From positions 56,401 to 120,400 of the forward strand of contig DFMV01000005.1 of the NCBI GenBank assembly GCA_002375765.1: a stretch of 64,000 nt of DNA. The letters run 5' to 3'. Positions 17,529 through 25,520 of this stretch are shown here, piece by piece. Every line of letters starts with the position of its first letter. Position 1 is the first letter of the stretch. This stretch comes from Rhizobiales bacterium UBA3584 (GTDB lineage: Bacteria; Pseudomonadota; Alphaproteobacteria; Rhizobiales; Devosiaceae). Under the pieces are notes generated by a model. It was given only the letters and a program-made list of their open reading frames with translations. It was not told the origin of the DNA and made no database searches. The position numbers were made by a program, and so were the translations under genes.

Positions 17529-17645
17529 CGCCGAGCGATTTCCCCCTAAGCGTGGATGCGGCAAGGTTGGTGCCCTGCCCGCAGATATAAAGCCCTAACT
17601 TCGCGGCGCCCTCAAGCACCCGCCAAACGCCTTTATTGCTTGTAT

Positions 17646-17659
17646 CCAAAACGTTTTGG
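17646..17659. promoter_or_regulatory. AglR-type operator between aglA and aglR
   Basis: CCAAAACGTTTTGG is a perfect 14-bp palindrome with the central CG typical of LacI-family sites. The same motif recurs twice upstream of aglE, linking all agl units to one regulator. Confidence 0.75.
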
Positions 17660-17715
17660 CTTAGAATCCTTACGCTGGTGGCCCGCCTGGCGTCAACCGG
17701 GTCTTGCATTGTCTC

Positions 17716-17729
17716 GCGCAATATTGTGC
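17716..17729. promoter_or_regulatory. Second palindrome in the aglA-aglR intergenic region
   Basis: GCGCAATATTGTGC matches its complement at 12 of 14 positions and is flanked by TTGCA and TGCAA. It may be another regulator site or part of the divergent promoter. Confidence 0.3.
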
Positions 17730-17813
17730 AAGGAGTGGTAACAGCCCTCTGCGCGACAAGCCAATGGATCAGCAAAGGGTAAGGCATTTGGGTGGAGGAG
17801 CCCTGATTATGCG

Positions 17814-18902
17814 ATGATCACAGGCTCGAACCGGTCGCGAAAGCATACCGGGGCGCAGAATCGGAACGTCACGATCAAGGATCTGGCGGCTGAACTCGAC
17901 GTGTCGATCACCACCATATCACGGGCGCTCAATGGCTATTCCGATGTTGGCGAAAAGACACGCAGGAAAGTGATAGATGCGGCGCGGCGGCTTGGTTACA
18001 CACCGAACCGCAACGCGCAGCGGCTGGTGACGCGGCGGAGCCATTCGATCGCGTGGGTACAGGCTGACGACGACAACAAATTCGTAGATCCCCATTTCGT
18101 CGAGGTAATGGCTGGGGTTCTGCGCGAGGCGCGGATCGATCACTACGATATCGTGATGACCAGTGAAACGCTCGAGCGACAACTGGCGGCCTATGAGCGC
18201 TATGTGCGCGATGGGAGCGTGGATGGCTTTATTGTCGATTTGCCCCGCCCCAACGACCCGCGCATCGATTTTCTGCTCGACGCCAACGTTCCCTTTGTCG
18301 TGCATGGCCGCGAGGAGCGACAGGGCCAATATGGCTGGGTGGACGTCGATAATTACGGCAATTTCTACAATTTGACCAAGCTGATTTTGGCCAATGGGCA
18401 CGGGCGGATTGCCTTTATCAACGGCGATGAGCGGTTTCTCTATGCCACAACGCGGCGGCAGGCGGTTTACGATGCGCTGCGCGATCTTGGGCGTTCGCCC
18501 GATACCGTGATGTATCTCGAAGGCACGCACCCGATGGTGGAGGCCGGATTTCAGCTCACCGAACTGGCGCTGACCGACCCGTCGATCACAGCATTTCTTT
18601 ACTCGTCGATCCTCCTGGCGACCGAGGGCTTGGCAGCTGTATCGCGTGCTGGCCGCGTGCCTGGAAAGGACGTGATGATCGCCTCAATGAATGACGAACT
18701 GCAATATCTCAACCTAGCGCCTGTCGAAGGGCAGATCACCTATGTGCGATCCTCGTTGCGGGCTGCGGGCCGGGCGCTGGTGGCCGAGGTGATCCGGCAA
18801 TGCGAGCGCAAGAAGAAAAGCGGCACGCTTATCCCATCCCTGTTCGATCTGGGTGCCGGAGTGTCAGGCGACGCCATCGCCGGTAGCGTCCATTTCGCAT
18901 AA
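17814..18902 (+). CDS. aglR: LacI-family regulator of the alpha-glucoside genes
   Basis: AglR is expected to repress the agl genes until an alpha-glucoside-derived inducer binds. The 362-residue protein has a LacI helix-turn-helix at residues 20-65 (VTIKDLAAELDVSITTISRALNGYSDVGEKTRRKV, then RRLGYTPNRNAQRL) and a periplasmic-binding-protein-like sensor domain behind it. It sits in the middle of the agl locus on the opposite strand, divergent from aglA-aglK and convergent with aglG. Palindromes CCAAAACGTTTTGG in front of aglA and aglE are its likely targets. A bidirectional terminator separates its end from aglG. Confidence 0.92.
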   Translation: MITGSNRSRKHTGAQNRNVTIKDLAAELDVSITTISRALNGYSDVGEKTRRKVIDAARRLGYTPNRNAQRLVTRRSHSIAWVQADDDNKFVDPHFVEVMAGVLREARIDHYDIVMTSETLERQLAAYERYVRDGSVDGFIVDLPRPNDPRIDFLLDANVPFVVHGREERQGQYGWVDVDNYGNFYNLTKLILANGHGRIAFINGDERFLYATTRRQAVYDALRDLGRSPDTVMYLEGTHPMVEAGFQLTELALTDPSITAFLYSSILLATEGLAAVSRAGRVPGKDVMIASMNDELQYLNLAPVEGQITYVRSSLRAAGRALVAEVIRQCERKKKSGTLIPSLFDLGAGVSGDAIAGSVHFA

Positions 18903-18931
18903 AAAAGGGCCGCTCCCTTTGAGCGGCCCTT
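18901..18931. terminator. Bidirectional terminator between aglR and aglG
   Basis: AAGGGCCGCTC-CCTTT-GAGCGGCCCTT forms an 11-bp stem with AAAA on the left, which reads as a T-run for minus-strand aglG, and TTCT on the right for aglR. Confidence 0.8.
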
Positions 18932-18951
18932 CTGTAAGGATGGAATGCGCC

Positions 18952-20151
18952 TCAGCCGCCCTTGACCGAACCGGCCAGGAGTCCGCGCACGAAGTAGCGC
19001 TGGAGCGAGAAGAACACGATCAACGGAACGATGATCGAGATGAACGCCCCCGCGGTCAGGATTTCCCAATTGTCGCCGCGCGATCCTAGCAGAGCGCGCA
19101 ACTGCCCCGTGAGCACCAGTTCGTCAGAACTTTGCCCAAGAAATACGATGGCGACGAGAAGATCGTTCCAGACCCAAAGGAACTGGAAGATGGCAAAAGA
19201 CGCCAGAGCCGGGAACGAGAGCGGCAGCACCATGGTCGCGAAAATCTGGAAGTGCGAGGCACCGTCCATACGCGCGCTTTCCATAATCTCCCGCGGCAGA
19301 CCGGCCATGTAGTTGCGCAGCAGGTAAATGGCGAGCGGCAGACCGAAAGCGGTGTGAGCAAGCCATATCCCAAGATAGGTCTTCGAGTTGCCACCGAACG
19401 TCGTCGCGATTCCATTATACATACGCAACAGCGGAATGAGCGACATCTGCAACGGCACGACGAGCAGGCCTACCATCAGCGCAACCAGCAGCGTTCGGCC
19501 CGGAAACCGCATCCAGGCCAGTGCATAGGCGGCAAAGGCGGCGATGAGAATCGGGATGATCGTGGCCGGCACTGTCACCGTGAACGAATTGACGAAAGCC
19601 CGCCCGATACCCGCCGAGGTCAGCACCTCGGTGTAATTTTCGAGCGTAAATCGGGGCGGAACCGCCGAGGTGTAGAACAGCCTTACCCGATCATGCTCGA
19701 AGGCAGTTGGCGATGTCCATACGTAGGAGCCGTCCTCGGAGACGATGATCTCGCCGCCAACACGCATTTGCGCCGGAGATCCAACGGCAAACTCGGTTGG
19801 ATTGTTGATCGAGGTGCCGAAGCTGACGATGGTCTCGTTTGAGCCTTCCGCCAAGAGATTGCCGCGGATGACAAATTGTCCACCCTCCTCGATCTGATCG
19901 GCAGCGGTGCCAAGAACGCCAGCACTGCTCCGTTCAACTGTGGTGAGCGAGGTCCACCAACCGGAAACCGCAAGTTGATCCTTGTCCCGAACCGAGGAAA
20001 TCAGCAGCCCGAACGTGGGAACCGTCCATATCACCACAAGGAGCAACAGGGCCAGATGGGCCATTGCACGCCCCGGTGTGACACGGACTTTGCTGAGCCA
20101 ACTGGTTCTGGCCTCGGCCCCTGTCGTTTGCACGTCTGCGATCGTAGCCAT
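18952..20151 (-). CDS. aglG: Alpha-glucoside ABC transporter permease
   Basis: AglG is the second inner-membrane subunit of the importer. The 399-residue protein is longer than common MalG-type permeases because of a periplasmic loop of about 130 residues after the first helix (RDKDQLAVSGWW to RLFYTSAVPPRF), as in rhizobial AglG. The EAA loop reads MESARMDGASHFQIFATMVLPLSFPAL. Its ATG overlaps the aglF stop by one base (TGATG), which indicates translational coupling. It is the last gene of aglE-aglF-aglG. Confidence 0.93.
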   Translation of the reverse strand: MATIADVQTTGAEARTSWLSKVRVTPGRAMAHLALLLLVVIWTVPTFGLLISSVRDKDQLAVSGWWTSLTTVERSSAGVLGTAADQIEEGGQFVIRGNLLAEGSNETIVSFGTSINNPTEFAVGSPAQMRVGGEIIVSEDGSYVWTSPTAFEHDRVRLFYTSAVPPRFTLENYTEVLTSAGIGRAFVNSFTVTVPATIIPILIAAFAAYALAWMRFPGRTLLVALMVGLLVVPLQMSLIPLLRMYNGIATTFGGNSKTYLGIWLAHTAFGLPLAIYLLRNYMAGLPREIMESARMDGASHFQIFATMVLPLSFPALASFAIFQFLWVWNDLLVAIVFLGQSSDELVLTGQLRALLGSRGDNWEILTAGAFISIIVPLIVFFSLQRYFVRGLLAGSVKGG

Positions 20152-21158
20152 CAGTGCGTCCCCTGTTCAGAACTTGCCTGGCGAATGTTCCAGATCATCA
20201 CCGGCAGAACCGCAATCATGATGACCAGTGCAACGACCGAGCCGTGGCCGAAGTGATTGGCCCGGAACATCTGGTCGTACATGAGGTTTGCCAGAACCTG
20301 CGTATCCCACTGCCCGCCGGTCATGGCGAGCACGATGTCGAAAATCTTGAGCACGACGATGGTTATGGTCGTCCAGACCACGAGGATCGTGGGCAGGATC
20401 TGCGGGATCATGATATCGAAAAATATCCTGATGTCGCTGGCACCATCGATGCGGGCGGCCTCGATGGTTTCTTCAGGGATGCCCCTCAGTGCCGCCGAGA
20501 GAATGACCATGGCAAAGCCGGTCTGAATCCAGACAAGAATGACCATCAAGAAGAAATTGTTCCAGAAGGGCAGCGTGATCCAGGCCTGCGGTTCACCGCC
20601 GAACGCCATGACCATAGCGTTGAGCAAGCCGATCTGCTCTCCGGTGCCGCGATAATCATAGATGAACTTCCAGATCACCGACGCGCCGACAAAGGATATG
20701 GCCATCGGCATGAAGACCAGTGACTTGGCGATGTTGCCCCACCAAAGCCGGTCAGCGAGAACGGCCACGAGCAGACCAAAAGCCGTGGCCGCCGAGGGCA
20801 CCACGATGAGCCAGAGCGCGTTATTGATAAGCGACTGAACGAAAGCAGGACTATTGAGCGCCCATATCCAGTTGGAAGAGCCGACGAAGTTTCGCCCGCC
20901 TCCATCGTAGAAGGTGAGCCTGATGGTCTCGAACACCGGATAAACGAGATAGACCGTCAGGAAGAACAGCGCTGGGAACAGGAAGATCCACGGACGGATA
21001 CGCGTGCGCAAGGTGTCCCGGCGAATGGAAGTGGGACCGTCCACATCTTCCGTCGACAGTAGCCTGTCGAGAAGCCAGTTGCTTCCCCAGAAATAGATGA
21101 AGGCAAAACCAACGCCGATAACGATGGTTAAGGCCGCATAGAGAATCTGATTGACCAT
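20151..21158 (-). CDS. aglF: Alpha-glucoside ABC transporter permease
   Basis: AglF pairs with AglG to form the membrane channel. The 335-residue protein has an N-terminal helix, a basic cytoplasmic stretch (SIRRDTLRTRIRPW) and the permease core with the EAA loop IEAARIDGASDIRIFFDIMIPQILPTI. Two ATGs stand side by side; the second (21158) is better spaced from GGGGGAG. It follows aglE after a 78-base gap that contains a strong hairpin and overlaps aglG at its end. Confidence 0.93.
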   Translation of the reverse strand: MVNQILYAALTIVIGVGFAFIYFWGSNWLLDRLLSTEDVDGPTSIRRDTLRTRIRPWIFLFPALFFLTVYLVYPVFETIRLTFYDGGGRNFVGSSNWIWALNSPAFVQSLINNALWLIVVPSAATAFGLLVAVLADRLWWGNIAKSLVFMPMAISFVGASVIWKFIYDYRGTGEQIGLLNAMVMAFGGEPQAWITLPFWNNFFLMVILVWIQTGFAMVILSAALRGIPEETIEAARIDGASDIRIFFDIMIPQILPTILVVWTTITIVVLKIFDIVLAMTGGQWDTQVLANLMYDQMFRANHFGHGSVVALVIMIAVLPVMIWNIRQASSEQGTH

Positions 21159-21197
21159 CATGCTCCCCCACACTCTTTGAGAGTGTCTCGTTGGATA

Positions 21198-21224
21198 ACG
21201 CCGGAGCGAAAAACGCTCCGGCGT
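21198..21224 (-). terminator. Intercistronic hairpin between aglE and aglF
   Basis: ACGCCGGAGCG-AAAAA-CGCTCCGGCGT is an 11-bp perfect stem just after the aglE stop, without a U-run. Such hairpins usually raise binding-protein mRNA over permease mRNA. Confidence 0.65.
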
Positions 21225-21236
21225 CAGTTTGTCAGA

Positions 21237-22544
21237 TCAGAGGTTGTTCCAAGCAGATTCGATATTGGACGCCACATCCTCGGCGGACGCGCTGCCGACG
21301 AAATCGACCATGCCCGTCCAGAAAGCACCGGCGCCAATGGCACCCGGCATCAGATCCGAACCGTCAAACCGGAAGGTATCGGCAGCGAGGAGGATTTCTC
21401 CTTGTGCACGCAGGGTGTCGTCCGCATAGGCCGCCAGGTCAACGCCAGTATGCGGTGTGAGGAAGCCTGCGGTCGCCATCCAGATTTCATGGGCTTCAGG
21501 ATCCTTGAGGAAGTCCATGAAGGCACGTGCGCCCGGGGTATCGTTGGTAATGGCAGCGAGAGTGCCCGCACCAAGAACCGGATTGCCAAGGTCTTTTTCG
21601 GCATAGCTCGGGAAGTAGAAGAAGTCGGCGTCCACGCCAAGTTCCGTTCCTTCGGGGAAGAAGGCCGAGATGAATGATGCCTGACGGTGCATGTAGCACT
21701 GCGGCGGCACCTGGAACAGACCTGCCGGGCTATCGCGGAAGTCAGTCGTGCCAACCGCCTGGGCGCCACCAGCGGCCCAACCTTCGGTCTTGACGAAGGT
21801 GCCGAAAGTATCGATTGCCTCGACCACGCGCGGATCATCGAACGGGATTTCGTGGGCGACCCACTGATCATAGACGCTGGGTTCGTGGGTGCGGAGCATC
21901 AGGTCTTCCACCCAGTCGGTGGCTGGCCAGCCAGTGGCAGCGTCCGAGCCGATGCCAATGCACCAGGGCGTACCGCCGTCGGCCACAATCTGCTCGGAAA
22001 GTGCAAGCAAATCTTCCATGGTCTCGGGCACTTCATAGCCGGCATCTGCGAAGTTGTCGGGGACGTACCAGACGAGCGATTTGAGGTTCACGTTATAGAA
22101 GAAGCCGTAAAGCTCTTCCTCGCCGTTCTCGTTGGCGTAGGTGCCCAGATCGACCCACGATTCGCCGGCCGCATAATTGTTGCGAATCCAGTCGCCAGAG
22201 CCTTCGGGAAGCGGTGTCAGGAAACCCTGGGACGCCATGGTGGCGGCAAGGCCGGGTTGCGGAAAGAAGGTGACTTCGGGTGCGGAGCCGGCCTGAGCGT
22301 CGATCACGATCTGCTGTTCGAGGCTGTCGGAACCGACATATTCAGCGTTCGCACCGGTGCGCTCGTTAAAGGCATCGACGACTGCAGTGAAAGACTCGAT
22401 TTCAACACCACCGACCCAGGGGCCGAAAATGGTAAACTCTTCACCGTTCAGATCGGGCAGCTCAACGGCCTGCGCAAAGGCAGGAGCCGCAAGGGCAAGG
22501 GAAAGCGCCAGAGCTGAAGCTCCAGCCAGAAGTTTTTTGTGCAT
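21237..22544 (-). CDS. aglE: Alpha-glucoside periplasmic binding protein
   Basis: AglE captures alpha-glucosides in the periplasm for the AglFG-AglK transporter. The 435-residue protein has a signal peptide (MHKKLLAGASALALSLALAA ending in AFAQA), then the extracellular solute-binding family 1 fold with the rhizobial AglE opening LNGEEFTIFGPWVGGVE. The ATG at 22544 has GGGAGGA 5 bases upstream; the longer frame to 22688 is not protein-like. Two CCAAAACGTTTT motifs 60-90 bases upstream give AglR control. Confidence 0.94.
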   Translation of the reverse strand: MHKKLLAGASALALSLALAAPAFAQAVELPDLNGEEFTIFGPWVGGVEIESFTAVVDAFNERTGANAEYVGSDSLEQQIVIDAQAGSAPEVTFFPQPGLAATMASQGFLTPLPEGSGDWIRNNYAAGESWVDLGTYANENGEEELYGFFYNVNLKSLVWYVPDNFADAGYEVPETMEDLLALSEQIVADGGTPWCIGIGSDAATGWPATDWVEDLMLRTHEPSVYDQWVAHEIPFDDPRVVEAIDTFGTFVKTEGWAAGGAQAVGTTDFRDSPAGLFQVPPQCYMHRQASFISAFFPEGTELGVDADFFYFPSYAEKDLGNPVLGAGTLAAITNDTPGARAFMDFLKDPEAHEIWMATAGFLTPHTGVDLAAYADDTLRAQGEILLAADTFRFDGSDLMPGAIGAGAFWTGMVDFVGSASAEDVASNIESAWNNL

Positions 22545-22605
22545 GTAGTCCTCCCATGGCACATGGAGACGCAAATTAAGGCGTCTGTTTGCCGAATACG
22601 ACATT

Positions 22606-22636
22606 CCAAAACGTTTTGGCAACCAAAACGTTTTCG
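22606..22636. promoter_or_regulatory. Tandem AglR-type operators upstream of aglE
   Basis: A perfect CCAAAACGTTTTGG (22606-22619) is followed after three bases by CCAAAACGTTTTCG (22623-22636, one mismatch). Centres are 17 bases apart. Confidence 0.75.
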
Positions 22637-22760
22637 CCGCCCCTTTTAGCATTATGGGCTTTGTCGTGCGGCTATTTGAGCGTTGCACAAAGCTGCTGGT
22701 TTGCCAAGCCAGTAACGTGGTGTTGCTGGGCGCTTCACCACCTCCGGCGCAAGGGCAAAA

Positions 22761-23149
22761 TCAGTTCCTGGAGGCGCCAGGGTCGGCATCGTAGTTGGCC
22801 CTTGCCGCATCGATGGCAGCAACGTTTTCCACTGCCCAATTGCTCAGGACGGTGCCTGGCGCCTGCAGCAAGCGTCCCAGATCGGTGAGTTCGTATTCGG
22901 CGCGTGGCGGGAGTGTGGGAATGACCGTGCGTTGCACAAGTCCATCACGTTCGAGACCACGCAGAGTGCAGGTCAGCATAGTTTGTGAAATATCGTCGAT
23001 TGAGCGCAGCAATTGCCCGAACCGCAATGGCCCCTCGCCAAGACGCGTTACGATGAGCAGGCTCCATTTGTGGTCAATGCGGCCAGAACCTTACTGACCT
23101 TGAGACGCTTTTGGGTCGAGTGTGACTCTTGCCGGTCCGTTACTCTCAT
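22761..23149 (-). pseudogene. HxlR-family regulator, frameshifted
   Basis: HxlR proteins are small winged-helix regulators, often of a neighbouring redox enzyme. The frame from 23027 encodes the C-terminal two thirds (RFGQLLRSIDDISQTMLTCTLRGLERDGLV, then YELTDLGRLL). Reading upstream in the same frame gives RIDHKWSLLIVTRLGEGP, the expected family sequence, before an in-frame TAA. The N-terminus continues in another frame from the ATG at 23149 (VSKVLA). The two join at GCCGCATT near 23081, where one added C would give VLARIDHKWS. So a single base seems missing, by mutation or sequencing error. It is divergent from the LLM-FAD fusion gene. Confidence 0.75.
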
Positions 23150-23240
23150 GTGCCTTACCTTACAGAAAAGTGCCGTCTTGCCCCGCGTTCAGCTCACTAT
23201 CATATACGATGGGATCCAGGAGTAACAAAGGGAACCGGCA

Positions 23241-25517
23241 ATGCCTGACTATGGCCACAAGCTGATGTTCGGGACATTTACGATCCCGTCCGCCAAGGAT
23301 CCCCAGCGCGCCGTAGCGACCGCCCTGACGGCCGAAGCGGCGGGGCTGGATGCCGTGACGATCCAGGACCATCCTTACAATTCCGATTTTCTGGATACCT
23401 ATACGCTGCTGACGTGGATCGCGGCGAAGACGAGCCGTATCAAGGTAGCTGCCAATGTGACTAACCTTCCGCTGCGTCCGCCGGTAATTCTGGCCAAGGC
23501 GGCGGCGAGTATCGATCTGCTTTCGGGCGGCCGGTTCGAAATGGGCCTGGGCGCTGGGGGATTTGGCGACGCGATCAAGGCGGCCGGTGGGCCGGACCTG
23601 ACCGCCGGCCAGCGTGTCGATGCACTCCAAGAAGCAATCGGGATCATGCGGTCGATCTGGGACACCAGCCGAGCGGGGCTAAAGCATGAAGGGGAGCACT
23701 ATCGGGTCGCAGGTCTGCGGCGCGGCCCTCGCCCGGCGCACGAGATCGGGATCTGGCTGGGCGCCTACAAGCCGCGCATGCTCAGGATCACCGGCGCAGA
23801 GGCCGATGGGTGGCTACCGAGCTGGGAGTATCTCAAGACGCCAACGATGGCGGAATCGAACGCGATCATCGACGAGGCTGCGATAGCTGCCGGTCGGCAG
23901 CCTTCCGATATCAAACGGTTGCTCAACATCGGCAGTTCGGCCATCCAGGCGAACGATGGCGGCTTCTTGCAGGGACCGGCGAGCCAGTGGGTCGAGCAAT
24001 TGTCCGAACTGATCCTCGAACACGGGTTCAGCGGATTCTTTTTCGGCGGCCACGATCCGGACCTGCTGCGGGTGATTGGCGAAGAGATCGCCCCCGAGGT
24101 TCGAAGTGTTGTGAGCAAGGCGCGGGCCGGTTCAGGTGTTGTGGCGCCGCGTCCGAGTGCGGTGCTGTCCAAACGGATGGATGGGATCGATTATGACGGC
24201 TTGCCCCCTGCCCTTGCGGACCGCGCCATCGAGCCGGGCGATTTTCGCTATGAGGGCGTGCGGCATTCCTACATCTGGTCGGGGCGGCCGGGGCTGGTGA
24301 TCAAGCCGGAAACGGCCGAAGAGGTTTCGGCGGCGGTGCTGTATGCGCGCAAGCAAGACGTGCCGCTTTCGGTGCGCAGCGGCGGACATGGGATCAGCGG
24401 GCGTTCGACTAACAGAGGCGGGATCATCATCGATCTTGGGTCAATCAACGCCATTGAGGTGCTCGATGCGCAGAGCGGGCTGGTGCGGCTGGGTGCGGGT
24501 GCGCGCTGGAGTGAGGTTGCGGCAAAGCTTGGCGAGCATGGGCTGGCGATGAGTTCGGGCGATTATGGCGGCGTGGGCGTGGGCGGGCTCGCGACGGCGG
24601 GCGGGTTGGGCTATCTGGCGCGCAAGTTTGGGCTCACCATCGATCATGTGGTGGCCGCAAAGATCGTGTTAGCCGATGGGCGCATCGTGCAGGCGAACAA
24701 GGACAACGAGCCGGATTTACTCTGGGCCATTCGCGGCGCTGGAGGTAATTTCGGCATCGTTACGTCATTCGAGCTTGAAGCCTATCCCCTGGGCAATGTG
24801 ATCCAGGCCGTTCAGGTGTTCGATGGCAGCGACATGGCGGGCGTTCTCGAGCGTTGGGGCGCGCTGGTCGAGGCATCGCCGCGCGAGTTGACGAGCTTTC
24901 TCATGGCGGTGCCCGGACGGGCCGACCAGGGGCCGTTGGCCCAGGCGATCAGCGTTTATGCAGGCGAGGATGCCGATGCGGCGGCCGAGGCGATCAATGC
25001 TTTGGGCGAAGCCGGGCCGATTGTCGATCAGCGCGCTTATCTGACACCTTATGCCGGCGTTGTGGCCCATCCGAGCGGTGAGCATCGCGGGGGGAGCGCT
25101 GTGATCCGGTCGGGGCTGGTTGACCACATCACGCCCGAAGTCGCGGCGCGGGCGAACGGGCTGCTGGCCTCGGGGGCGGCCAATCTGTTGCAGATCAGAT
25201 CGGTGGGCGGAGCCGTCAACGATGTTGCGGCTGACGCCATGGCCTATCCGCACCGGACGCAGAATTTTTCGCTGACTGCCGCCGGCAGTCGCGGGCGGGC
25301 GGAACTGCTCGATGGGCAATGGGGCGACCTTCGGCCACTGCTCAAGGGCATGTATCTCAATTTCGAGACCGACACACATCCAGGCAGGCTGGTCGAGGCG
25401 TTTCCCGAGCCCACATTGTCACGATTGCGGGCGCTGAAACGGCGCTACGACCCCGACAATGTGTTCAATTTGAACTTTGCAATTGAACCCCAGGAGAGCA
25501 TTCGCGCCGCCTCATGA
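23241..25517 (+). CDS. Fusion of LLM flavin monooxygenase and FAD-binding (BBE-type) oxidoreductase
   Basis: Residues 1-300 are a luciferase-like (LLM, FMN/F420-type) oxidoreductase (FGTFTIPS, DAVTIQDHPY, PPVILAKAAASIDLLSGGRFEMGLGAG). Residues about 345-750 are a PCMH-type FAD oxidase related to berberine-bridge enzymes (VRSGGHGISGRS, GVGVGGLATAGGLGYL, C-terminal RYDPDNVFNLNFAI). His383 is the likely covalent FAD attachment site. The second attachment residue, normally Cys, is Tyr442 (GDYGGVGVGG), so FAD is probably held by one bond. The reaction is unknown; two flavin centres in one chain suggest coupled oxidation steps. The frameshifted HxlR gene is divergent. Confidence 0.88.
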   Translation: MPDYGHKLMFGTFTIPSAKDPQRAVATALTAEAAGLDAVTIQDHPYNSDFLDTYTLLTWIAAKTSRIKVAANVTNLPLRPPVILAKAAASIDLLSGGRFEMGLGAGGFGDAIKAAGGPDLTAGQRVDALQEAIGIMRSIWDTSRAGLKHEGEHYRVAGLRRGPRPAHEIGIWLGAYKPRMLRITGAEADGWLPSWEYLKTPTMAESNAIIDEAAIAAGRQPSDIKRLLNIGSSAIQANDGGFLQGPASQWVEQLSELILEHGFSGFFFGGHDPDLLRVIGEEIAPEVRSVVSKARAGSGVVAPRPSAVLSKRMDGIDYDGLPPALADRAIEPGDFRYEGVRHSYIWSGRPGLVIKPETAEEVSAAVLYARKQDVPLSVRSGGHGISGRSTNRGGIIIDLGSINAIEVLDAQSGLVRLGAGARWSEVAAKLGEHGLAMSSGDYGGVGVGGLATAGGLGYLARKFGLTIDHVVAAKIVLADGRIVQANKDNEPDLLWAIRGAGGNFGIVTSFELEAYPLGNVIQAVQVFDGSDMAGVLERWGALVEASPRELTSFLMAVPGRADQGPLAQAISVYAGEDADAAAEAINALGEAGPIVDQRAYLTPYAGVVAHPSGEHRGGSAVIRSGLVDHITPEVAARANGLLASGAANLLQIRSVGGAVNDVAADAMAYPHRTQNFSLTAAGSRGRAELLDGQWGDLRPLLKGMYLNFETDTHPGRLVEAFPEPTLSRLRALKRRYDPDNVFNLNFAIEPQESIRAAS

Positions 25518-25520
25518 GGG

